NCBI GenBank assembly: GCA_016787225.1
Contig: JAEUUY010000022.1
Coordinates: 1-64,000, forward strand
Length of the DNA: 64,000 nucleotides
Direction: 5' to 3'
Source: Chitinophagales bacterium
GTDB taxonomy: Bacteria > Bacteroidota > Bacteroidia > Chitinophagales > JADJOU01
In this document: positions 29,601 through 36,900 of the stretch, piece after piece
Position numbering within the stretch: the first letter of the stretch is position 1
How the letters are laid out: the number at the start of each line of letters is the position of its first letter
Program-made: the position numbers and the translations under genes
Notes under the pieces: model-generated
Databases searched by the model: none
Told to the model about the DNA's origin: nothing
What the model saw: the letters and a program-made list of their open reading frames with translations, nothing else

Positions 29601-30074
29601 AAAGATATGGCAGCTATAGCCAAGAAAATAACAGAGTTTGATCAGACTAAAATCAATATCCTAGAGAAGGAAGGAAAAATAGTATTGGAAGAAGGAGGAG
29701 CGAACTACGAAATAGTCAAAGAAGAAATCGAGATCAGCACTTCAGATATGCCAGGTTTTTTAGTAGTATCTGAAAATGGAATCACACTAGCACTAGATAT
29801 AAGTCTAACAGAAGATTTATTGGATGAAGGAGTCGCTCGAGAGTTGATTAATAAAGTTCAAAACTATCGTAAGGATCAAAATTTTAATGTTACAGATCGT
29901 ATAAAGATTAGTTACGCTCCAGAATCGAATATGGATAGGGTCATAAAGAAATTCGGCACCTTTATTTCTACCGAGGTTTTAGCCAATGAAATAGCGCCTT
30001 CGGCCTCTATGGAGCTTCCATTAGAGGTAGAGTTGAACGAATTAAATACAAAAATTGAAATTTCTAAATTGTAA
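26700..30074 (+). CDS. ileS: Isoleucine-tRNA ligase
   Basis: Charges tRNA-Ile in the cytosol. The 1124-aa class I synthetase has the HIGH-like motif in PGIHHVVGR (residues 57-60), a CP1 editing domain (FLAWTTTPWTLPSNTALSLG ... DGTGIVHTAPSFGADD), and KMSKR at 663-667 in NGEKMSKRKGN. It also has an anticodon-binding domain and a long C-terminal extension. Length and C-terminus fit the long IleRS form usual in Bacteroidota. The next gene starts 5 nt after its stop, so they share a transcript. Confidence 0.97.
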   Translation: MIYKEYKGLNLPEIEKEVLQFWEQNSIFQQSIDSRPEDKSFVFYEGPPSANGLPGIHHVVGRTIKDIFCRYKTLQGYRVERKGGWDTHGLPVELKVEQELGITKEDIGTKISIEEYNVKCRETVMQFKSQWDDLTKIMGFWLDLEHPYITFENSYIESVWHIISEIYKKNLMYQGYTIQPYSPAAGTGLSTHELNQPGSYRDVTDTTIVACFEVKSCCIDKINKAFQSQVEYAHFLAWTTTPWTLPSNTALSLGAKIEYALVASFNPYTKARQNFILARDLVSKWFKSEQEVQSIDELNIDEKTFTYFIEGTALGTELKGIEYHQLLPFDANSPHAIDGKSFQVITGDFVTTTDGTGIVHTAPSFGADDSKVAKENGIGSLTMVDTEGKLIEGMGFLSGRFVKNYRDEKDYKSPDVDIAIELKTKGLAFNVQKYVHSYPHCWRTDKPVIYYPMDSWFISTTSVKDKLIANNKKINWKPESTGSGRFGHWLENIQDWNLTRSRFWGIPLPIWRSKDGEEILCISGQQDLLNHIDIANESGLLTESAISENEKFKSDINAGKGDLHKPYIDRVTLVQNGQVLKREEDVIDVWFDSGSMPYAQWNYPFSNQEKFKQAYPADFIAEGVDQTRGWFYTLHTISTILFDQPAYKNVVSNGLVLDKNGEKMSKRKGNVINPFDAIPKYGADAIRWYIISNSAPWDNLKFDINGVDEVKRKLFGTLYNTYSFFTLYANIDQFILDERNVTPIAERTELDRWIISKLNTLKKEVQASFENYEPTEAARAIDTFVDRNLSNWYVRLCRRRFWKNDVSADKRAAYETLYECLMMVAQLMSPIAPFFSEWLYRSLSNPLRENAIKNNTPLRHTSVHLTAWGPIEETYIDSNLERRVELAQDVSSMILSLRKKEQIKVRQPLQKVIVPVLSEQDKALYQSIEDIVKAEVNIKDFEYVDENSGLFVKSARANFKLLGKKLGKDMAAIAKKITEFDQTKINILEKEGKIVLEEGGANYEIVKEEIEISTSDMPGFLVVSENGITLALDISLTEDLLDEGVARELINKVQNYRKDQNFNVTDRIKISYAPESNMDRVIKKFGTFISTEVLANEIAPSASMELPLEVELNELNTKIEISKL

Positions 30075-30079
30075 TAAAC

Positions 30080-31342
30080 ATGGCAAAAAAGGTAAAAAAA
30101 TCAGCAAAGCCAGTAGCTAAAAAAGCTACAACAAAGAAAACTAATGTGAAGCCCGCTGCTAAGAAAGCAGCTTCCAAACCTGCAGCTAAGAAATTAGTCG
30201 CTAAAGCTTTACCGAAAAAAGCAGCACCGAAAAATAACAAGCTCAAAGAAGTTAAAGCAAAGGATGTGAATAAAAAAGCTATTGCAAAAATGGGAAAGGC
30301 TAAACCAACACCTAAGAAGGCAGCAGTTATCAAAAAAGCAGCATCAAAGCCAACAGCCAAGAAAGTAGTAGCTAAGAAAGCTGCCCCAAAGAAAACAACA
30401 GTAAAACCAGCGACTAAAAAAGTAGCAGCGAAGAAAGCTGTTCCAAAGAAAACAACAGTAAAACCAGTGGCTAAAAAAGTAGCAGCGAATAAAATAGCTG
30501 CAAAGCCAGCAGCCAAGAAAGCGGTAGCGAAGAAATCTACAACTGCAAAACCAGTTGCCAAGAAAGTAGTAGCTAAGAAAGCTGCACCAAAAGCTGCTAT
30601 AAAGAAAACAGTCGTAAAACCAGTGGCTAAAAAGGCAACAGCAAAGAAGGGTACGGAGAAGTCATCGACTAAAAAAACCGCATTAAGAGTGCCTCCTAGT
30701 GTGAGAGGCGTAGTGATAGATAAGAAGCTATTAAGCAAGGATAAAAAACAAGCATCGGTAAATCCAAAAGAAAAACCTCAAGCTAAGAAAAAACTTGAGA
30801 AAAAAATAGTAAATGAAAAACCAACAAGCGCCAAGTTAAATCTGACTTTAAAAGAAGATAAAACAGCTAAGTTGGCATTGCGTAGAAAGAAAATTATGGA
30901 AATAAAGAATAACTACGAGACTCCAAGAAATGCGGAAGATGATGACTATGGAGATGTGCGTCTTCCTATCATTGGTAGAACCAGATTTTCTGATGCAGAA
31001 TTGAATGAGTTTAAAACCTTAATCAATAAAAAATTAGAAGAAGCTAGAGAAGAATTGAACTTCTATCAGGATCAGATGAAAGAAAGTGAGATGAACGATG
31101 ATGACATCAAATTTTCAGGCATGGAAGATGGAGGTCATACCAATGACAAAGAACATCTAAGCGCTATGGCTAATAGACAAATAAAATTTATTCAAGGTCT
31201 AGAAGCTGCATTAGTGCGCATTGAGAATAAAACGTATGGAATCTGTAGAATGACAGGTAATCTAATCGATAAGAAAAGATTGATGGCCGTACCGCATGCT
31301 ACCCTGAGTATGGAAGCAAAAGTAGGCGCGAAGAAAAGATAA
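30080..31342 (+). CDS. DksA/TraR-family protein with Lys/Ala/Pro-rich histone-H1-like N-terminal extension
   Basis: 420 aa in two parts. Residues 1 to about 205 are a low-complexity basic region made of degenerate units such as KPAAKKVVAKKAAPKKTTV, like eukaryotic H1 tails and bacterial AlgP/Hc1 proteins, and expected to bind DNA. A charged linker follows. From about residue 300 a DksA/TraR-like coiled coil (ELNEFKTLINKKLEEAREEL) is followed by a zinc-finger remnant (YGICRMTGNLIDKKRLMAVPHA). Only one Cys of the C4 finger remains, as in many Bacteroidota DksA-like proteins. It likely modulates RNA polymerase or nucleoid structure (inference). Cotranscribed with ileS. Confidence 0.88.
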   Translation: MAKKVKKSAKPVAKKATTKKTNVKPAAKKAASKPAAKKLVAKALPKKAAPKNNKLKEVKAKDVNKKAIAKMGKAKPTPKKAAVIKKAASKPTAKKVVAKKAAPKKTTVKPATKKVAAKKAVPKKTTVKPVAKKVAANKIAAKPAAKKAVAKKSTTAKPVAKKVVAKKAAPKAAIKKTVVKPVAKKATAKKGTEKSSTKKTALRVPPSVRGVVIDKKLLSKDKKQASVNPKEKPQAKKKLEKKIVNEKPTSAKLNLTLKEDKTAKLALRRKKIMEIKNNYETPRNAEDDDYGDVRLPIIGRTRFSDAELNEFKTLINKKLEEAREELNFYQDQMKESEMNDDDIKFSGMEDGGHTNDKEHLSAMANRQIKFIQGLEAALVRIENKTYGICRMTGNLIDKKRLMAVPHATLSMEAKVGAKKR

Positions 31343-31422
31343 ATATATTAGTTACTAGTTTCTAGTTACAAGTGATATCACAAAACTAGAAACTCGTAAC
31401 TAGAAACTCGTAACTAGAAAAA
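31343..31422. repeat. ACTAG-type short-word repeat spacer upstream of lspA
   Basis: TTACTAGTTTCTAGTTAC is followed by tandem words AACTAGAAACTCGT and AACTAGAAACTCGTAACTAG. The 14-nt unit recurs about two and a half times and pairs with the first part, so it could fold. It separates the DksA-like gene from lspA. Confidence 0.5.
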
Positions 31423-32046
31423 ATGAATCAAAGTAAAAATAATGCTTGGGTCTACTGGCTATTTGTCGTTTTCCTTATAGCTGTGGATCAAGCTTCTAAG
31501 ATTTATGTAAAGACCCATTTTCACATGGGTGAAGAGGTTATGGTGATTCCTACTTGGTTTCGTCTCGTATTTACTGAAAATCCTGGTGTAGCCTTCGGAA
31601 TGGAGTGGGGTGGCACTACAGGTAAGTATTTTCTGTCGCTGTTTAGAATTGTATTCTCTATAGTCATTGCTTTTTTTCTGTATAAAAATATTCAGAAAGG
31701 GGAGCATAAAGGGTTGTTAATCGCAGGGGTTTTAATCCTAGCTGGAGCCATTGGCAATGTCATTGATGGTGTATTCTATGGAGCTATATTCTCTGCGAGT
31801 AGTTTTCACATGCCTAATTTAGCGCAGTTTGTGCCATTTGGACAGGGATACGCCCCTTTACTACAAGGCAAGGTGGTAGATATGTTCTACTTTCCTTTGT
31901 TTGATGGGCAGCTTCCGAGCTGGCTTCCTATTTATGGTGGACAACCGTTCTCCTTTTTCAATGCTATTTTTAATGTAGCAGATGCTTGTATTTCAGTAGG
32001 ACTCGTTTTACTACTGATATTTATGAGAAAGTATAAAGAAGATTAG
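31423..32046 (+). CDS. lspA: Lipoprotein signal peptidase (signal peptidase II)
   Basis: Inner-membrane aspartyl protease that cleaves prolipoprotein signal peptides. The 207-aa protein has four membrane segments and both catalytic Asp motifs: Asp115 in GNVIDGVFYG and Asp187 in FNVADACIS. The conserved VDQASK and NPGVAFGM segments are also present. A loop between the two catalytic motifs is longer than in Escherichia coli, as is usual in Bacteroidota. It follows the DksA-like gene in the same direction. Confidence 0.96.
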   Translation: MNQSKNNAWVYWLFVVFLIAVDQASKIYVKTHFHMGEEVMVIPTWFRLVFTENPGVAFGMEWGGTTGKYFLSLFRIVFSIVIAFFLYKNIQKGEHKGLLIAGVLILAGAIGNVIDGVFYGAIFSASSFHMPNLAQFVPFGQGYAPLLQGKVVDMFYFPLFDGQLPSWLPIYGGQPFSFFNAIFNVADACISVGLVLLLIFMRKYKED

Positions 32047-32098
32047 CACTTCTGAGAAGTAGAAACGTTTTTCTAGCTAACTTTTACCTATAAACCAT

Positions 32099-32106
32099 TA
32101 TTTTTG
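32099..32106 (+). promoter_or_regulatory. Bacteroidota -7 box, TATTTTTG
   Basis: TANNTTTG match 14 nt before the ATG of the DUF1640-like gene, giving a leader of about 10 nt. Confidence 0.45.
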
Positions 32107-32120
32107 TATAAGCAAATAAT

Positions 32121-32417
32121 ATGACGGCCTCACAAAGTTTACAGATTTACGAAATACTTAGTGTTTACTTTAGTAATAAAGAGGATGCTAAACGTGTCAT
32201 AGAGTCTATCGAGCGTGTAGTTGATGAGAAAGTAGATGCAAGAACAGAAGCATTTGAGAGACTTCTCAATAAAGATTTAGATAATCTAAGAACAGAGATG
32301 TATAAGACCTATGCTACCAAAGAAGATTTGTCAAATGCAAAACTCGACATTATAAAGTGGATGGTCGGCATGTGGGTCGCACAAATGGCAGCAATAGTAT
32401 TTCTTATTATCAAGTAA
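32121..32417 (+). CDS. DUF1640/CCDC90-like coiled-coil protein with C-terminal membrane anchor
   Basis: 98 aa. Residues about 18-75 form a charged helix/coiled coil (IERVVDEKVDARTEAFERLL, TYATKEDLSNAKLDIIKW). Residues about 76-97 are one hydrophobic segment (MVGMWVAQMAAIVFLIIK) that ends the protein. This is the layout of bacterial DUF1640 proteins, relatives of the mitochondrial MCUR1/CCDC90 family that trimerise as stalks. The cellular role in bacteria is not established. It has its own promoter box and precedes the unknown module genes. Confidence 0.7.
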   Translation: MTASQSLQIYEILSVYFSNKEDAKRVIESIERVVDEKVDARTEAFERLLNKDLDNLRTEMYKTYATKEDLSNAKLDIIKWMVGMWVAQMAAIVFLIIK

Positions 32418-32460
32418 AAACAGCCTTTCTTCTGCTACTTTCAGAAAGTCCTAGGACTTT

Positions 32461-32781
32461 ATGAAAGCAAATGGAGATTATCTCGAATTCTTAATCGATT
32501 CTGCATTTTCTAATGCAGAATTTGTACTAGATAGGTATGATGATATACTCAAAGAAAAGATAACCGAAGCCGTACTGCAGACCTATCGGAATTCAACTAT
32601 GGAGATAGAGCGTAGGAAACTAGTTGAGCGGGCAGGTCTTTCTTTACCTCGTATAGATTACTACTTGTATACTATCCTAACCTATTCATTTACCAAGCTG
32701 CATAAAGGCGATAAAGTTAGAGCCTATGAAATTATAAATGAAATGAAGAACGAAATATTAGAGACAAGACTTGTGAACTGA
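32461..32781 (+). CDS. Unrecognised small helical protein, one copy of a module found twice in its neighbour
   Basis: 106 aa, no signal peptide and no Cys, predicted mostly helical. The module reads: an aromatic/acidic start (FVLDRYDDILKEKI), an E-R-R-x-L-V-x-R segment, a Ser/Pro-rich turn with PRIDYYL, an aromatic helix ending in KLHKGD, then AYEIINEMK. The same order appears twice in the 197-aa protein encoded 273 nt downstream. No family was recognised from memory. The ATG lies 43 nt after the stop of the DUF1640-like gene. Confidence 0.65.
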   Translation: MKANGDYLEFLIDSAFSNAEFVLDRYDDILKEKITEAVLQTYRNSTMEIERRKLVERAGLSLPRIDYYLYTILTYSFTKLHKGDKVRAYEIINEMKNEILETRLVN

Positions 32782-33054
32782 TATGAGTAGAAATAATTGA
32801 GTAGTATTTTAACTAGAATTGAGTTTTATAGATATTCTAGGTGTAATTAAATGGTGATCTCACTCAATTTATAAGGATTCATTGAGTAGTGTTATTCTCC
32901 GTTACAGTTTTGTAGAAAAAATAATAAAATCTATAGGTTAAAAAGTTTACTTAAGTTATAATAGTTAAGAGTTAGTTCTATCTTCACATAAAAATTTTAC
33001 TTGAGAATATAGTCATGCAGGAAAACATTCCACCTATTGCCTCTCTAATTATAT
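32782..33054. other. AT-rich gap with no recognised gene
   Basis: No RNA gene, terminator or coding frame of useful length was recognised. The word ATTGAGTAGT occurs twice (about 32797 and 32880). A 15-codon frame at 33015-33062 overlaps the next ATG but has nothing else to support it. Confidence 0.4.
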
Positions 33055-33648
33055 ATGAATAAACAAGAGAAAGAAATAAAAGAAATATTCGATAATTATA
33101 ATTCACTAATAATAGAAAAACTGATTAGTGAATTGATTGATTCCTATGGTCATGTGCTAAATGAAGTTGAGAGACGGGGCTTAATTAGAAACAAAAAAAA
33201 TGACTACCCTCGGTTAAATTATTTTCTAAGGAAATTCTTTTTAAAGTTGTTTGAGAAATTGCACAGGGGCGAAGAGCATTTGGCCTCCGATTTGATTCAA
33301 GAGTTAAAAATACATTCTCCATTGTTTATGGAGGATAATACGTGTCATGAACTTTCGGATTATGTAAATGATGATCGTGCTTTTGCGAGGTTTGAATATG
33401 ATATAATTATCAAAAGGCAGGATAAAATTTTAAAAAGTCAAATCAAGGAGATAATTATGGATTGCTTCAATAAAGCGGTCGCTGAGATTAATTCAAAAAA
33501 TATAGCCAAGAGAAGTGATTGTTCTGAACCTAGATTAGAAGATTTCATCAAGATAGCTTTCTCTTATCTTTTTTCAAAACTACATAAAGGAGAGATATCG
33601 AAGGCCCAAGAAATAATAGATATGGAGATGCCAAAGCTAAAAGCATAA
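33055..33648 (+). CDS. Unrecognised protein made of two tandem copies of the same helical module
   Basis: 197 aa. The first half has IIEKLISELIDSY, EVERRGLIRN, PRLNYFLRKFFLKLFEKLHR and ASDLIQELK. The second half has DKILKSQIKEIIMDCF, KNIAKRSDCSEPRLEDF, AFSYLFSKLHKGE and AQEIIDMEM. Both align with the single module of the 106-aa protein upstream, with PR-(I/L) and KLH-(K/R)-G as anchors. It is probably cytosolic. Function unknown; paralogy and neighbouring location suggest local duplication and fusion. Confidence 0.68.
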   Translation: MNKQEKEIKEIFDNYNSLIIEKLISELIDSYGHVLNEVERRGLIRNKKNDYPRLNYFLRKFFLKLFEKLHRGEEHLASDLIQELKIHSPLFMEDNTCHELSDYVNDDRAFARFEYDIIIKRQDKILKSQIKEIIMDCFNKAVAEINSKNIAKRSDCSEPRLEDFIKIAFSYLFSKLHKGEISKAQEIIDMEMPKLKA

Positions 33649-33725
33649 CTCTAAACTAGAGGTAAACAATAGAAAATTGTCGATTTTTAGTTTGTCCAAC
33701 CTTTCATTCTTTAAATTATCGGCAA

Positions 33726-33755
33726 TTAGGGCAGACTGGTTCTGCCCTTTTTTTT
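33726..33755 (+). terminator. Rho-independent terminator after the two-module gene
   Basis: Perfect 8-bp stem AGGGCAGA / TCTGCCCT with loop CTGGT, followed by eight T residues. Confidence 0.92.
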
Positions 33756-33777
33756 GGTAGTGTTCACTAAAATGTGA

Positions 33778-33908
33778 GTTATACCAATAGCGGTTTTAAA
33801 ATGGTCCAACCCATTTTAAAACCTTGCTATGGTAAATGCCGTAGCTGTATTTGTTAAGTGCAATGAGCCATGCGACATAGGACTACTACTAATACGCTTA
33901 CGGTATTA
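33778..33908 (+). repeat. 131-bp dispersed double-hairpin repeat, copy 2
   Basis: Second copy of the element at 14457-14587, same orientation, about six mismatches over 131 nt, with the GGTTTTAAAATGG / CCATTTTAAAACC stem fully conserved. It ends 5 nt before the stop of the 2337-aa T9SS gene and so again lies on the 3' side of a giant minus-strand cargo gene facing a plus-strand gene. Confidence 0.85.
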
Positions 33909-33913
33909 AAATC

Positions 33914-36900
33914 CTAGCGAATCAAATTAACATCACCTTTTCGTATGACTTTTCGCCCATCTATATAAGTGAGGTCAAGATGGTAGTAGAAGATGCCCGA
34001 ATTCAAAATTTCACCCTTGTATTCTCCGTTCCAGCCTATACGATGTGGCTCGTCTGATTCATACACTTTTTCTCCCCATCGATTATATATAGATAGACTA
34101 GCTCGCAGGATATTATTGGAGTATATCTTAAATGTACGATTTTCTAATTTGTCTGAATATGGATAAAATGCTGATGGGATATATAATTCATCTTTTGATT
34201 CCACTTTGATTTTGATTTTATCAGAGGTCTGACATTCGACTGCATATTCTACATCTAATGTATAGCTCTCGCTACTATATGGAGAAGCTATTGGCGCTTC
34301 ACAATCACTACAATTCAGGCCAGCACTAGGACTCCAACGCAGTCGCTCTATAAGATTAGAATCACCTTCTATAACCCTGAACCCAAGTTGAACTTGTTCG
34401 CCAAGTTCTATCGTTTTTTCTTGAGGCTCTAGTTTTATTTTGATTAGGCTCTGATATCCTATAGTCACAGAATCTTTAACTAAACATAGATTTCTATCTA
34501 GCACACTGAGCGGGAATAAGCCAGTCTTATGTATGCGGAATAGACTATCTTTTTTATAAATATCGCCACCATTGATACTATAGAGATATGGTGGACTACC
34601 TTGCGATACCACAAAACGTATTTCTGCATTATCATTACAGTTCAAATCTTTCTTAGGGACAGAGTCTATTCTGAGTTTACGTGGATCTTCTAAATGCACA
34701 CGGAAACTATCGCTGCAAAGATTTCTATCCTGAATAGTCAGTCGGTAAACTCCTTCTTTTAATTTGTCAATTTCCTGTGTGGCTTTACCATTGCTCCAAT
34801 AGTAATTATAAGGTTCTGTGCCACCGTTAGCTATCGCCTTAATTTTACCTAGAGAATCACCGAAGCATGGGTTAGGGTATTTAATGGTATCGGAGAGAAA
34901 AATTCTCGCTGGTTCTTGGAGTATGACTGGATATTGCTTTGAGCAAAAACTATCATCTCTAATAGTGACTATGTGTTCGCCACTAGCTAGTTTATCTGCT
35001 ATCGAATCCGTGCTTGAACTTCTATTCCATGAAAATTGATAAGGAGGTGTGCCTCCACTAACTTCTATAGCTATCTTCCCAGAACTATCATTAAAGCATT
35101 TAAGATTATCTTTTACTATCGTAGTGATGCGAATAGAATCTGGTTGCGTAATAACAAAAGCTCCAGAAAATAAACAGCCTTTATTGTCTATAATGGTATA
35201 AACAGCCGATGGAGTTGCAGATAGATTTCCTATGATATTAGAAGAAATATAATTATTCATCACATTGACTTTGTAGCCATAAGGTTGGTAGCCATTGCTA
35301 GCTTGTATATTCAACTGTCCAGAGAAATCATTATAACATCGAAGATTTCTAACTACAGCGCTACCAGTTAGCTTGCTATTGAGCGTATCCACCTCTACCG
35401 TATCGCTCGCTTGACAGCCTGTAATGCTATTCGTTACTAGGAGGGCATATCGGGTTTTCACAGTTGCCTTTGAATAAGGATTGGCTAATGTAGGAGATTG
35501 AAGAGCGACGTACGGTGTCCACAAATAAGTATAGGATGGTGTAGGAGCTACGCCTAGCTGTACACTATCGCCATCACAGTTCACACGTATTTTGTCTGGA
35601 CCAGCATTGGCTATCGGCAGCGGGTTGACTATTAAGGTTAGGGTGATAAAACTATCACAGCCATTTTTGTTTATGAGTGTGTCATAATACGTTCCAGAAG
35701 TAGTTTCAGATTTTCCTTTGAAGAAATAGGATTGACCTTGACAGATATTGATTGTTCTGGCAGAAGAGGTAGTAGGATGCACGACAAGATTTAGTATGAC
35801 AAAACTATCGCAGCCAAGATTGTTTGAAAAAGTATCACGATAGATTCCTGATACATTTAAATTTTGATTATTAAAAAAATAAAATTCGTTGCTACATATC
35901 GTATCTCTTAAGATTTGTGTACTATTATTATAGACTAATAAGTTTAAATAAACAAAGCTATCACAACCTACTGCATTGACCAAAGTATCGCGATATATTC
36001 CTGTGACATCTTTCCATGCTCCATTGAATAGGACAGGTTGATTTTTACAAATAGTATCAGCATATACATATCTGCTAGTGTCTTTAAATGCGAGATTTAG
36101 GGTTGCAAAACTATCACAACCTACAGCATTAATCAGCGTATCACGATAAGTACCTGCTAGGCTTCTTGGCTGACCTTTAAAGAAAAATGTCTGCCCTCTG
36201 CATAGCGTCGTATCTATCGTGCGAGAGGATAGTGACTTTACCGAAAGATTGAGTGTAATAAAGCTATCGCAACCTCTTGCATTTGGCAGGGTATCTCTGT
36301 AGGTTCCAGCTGTAGTTCTAAACTGTCCTCTGAAAAAATAAGATTGATTGGCGCAGATAGCGATATTATTGATTGAACTTGATGTAGATTTGACAAACAA
36401 GTTGAGGTAGATTAAACTATCACAGCCTAGTGAATTGACCAATGTGTCGCGATAAACGCCAGACGTCGTTCTATTGATACCGTTGAATGTTTTAAATTGA
36501 TTGCTGCATATCGTATCGTATAATTGTCTTGAACTAGTGTCTTTTACCAGGAGGTGCAAATATAGGAAACTGTCGCAGCCTTTTGCATTGACTAACGTAT
36601 CTTTATAAATACCTGTATTATTCAGAAAATTTCCATTAAAAAGTCGTAGAGAATTTTTGCAGATAGTGTCCCTTATAATTCGTGTGCTGGTATCTTTGGT
36701 GCTGAGATTTAAAGTTACTACACTGTCGCATCCCACTGTATTCACAAGGGTATCGATGAGTGTCATATTGCTGCTTCTCGGCTGTCCTTTGAAGAAATAA
36801 GTTTTCCCCTGACAAATTGCAGTATCTATCGTTCTGAAGGTTTTAGGCAATACCGTTAGATTGAGAATTATAAAACTATCACAACTCTTAGTGGTTAGTA

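Noticed and set aside
30064-30738. Long minus-strand open frame (224 codons) rich in Phe/Ala/Val
   Set aside because: It is the antisense reading of the Lys/Ala repeat of the DksA-like gene; the repeat keeps frames open. No motif or start signal supports it.
33015-33062. 15-codon frame overlapping the ATG of the two-module gene
   Set aside because: Too short, no signal in residues, and not repeated elsewhere; could be chance in AT-rich DNA.
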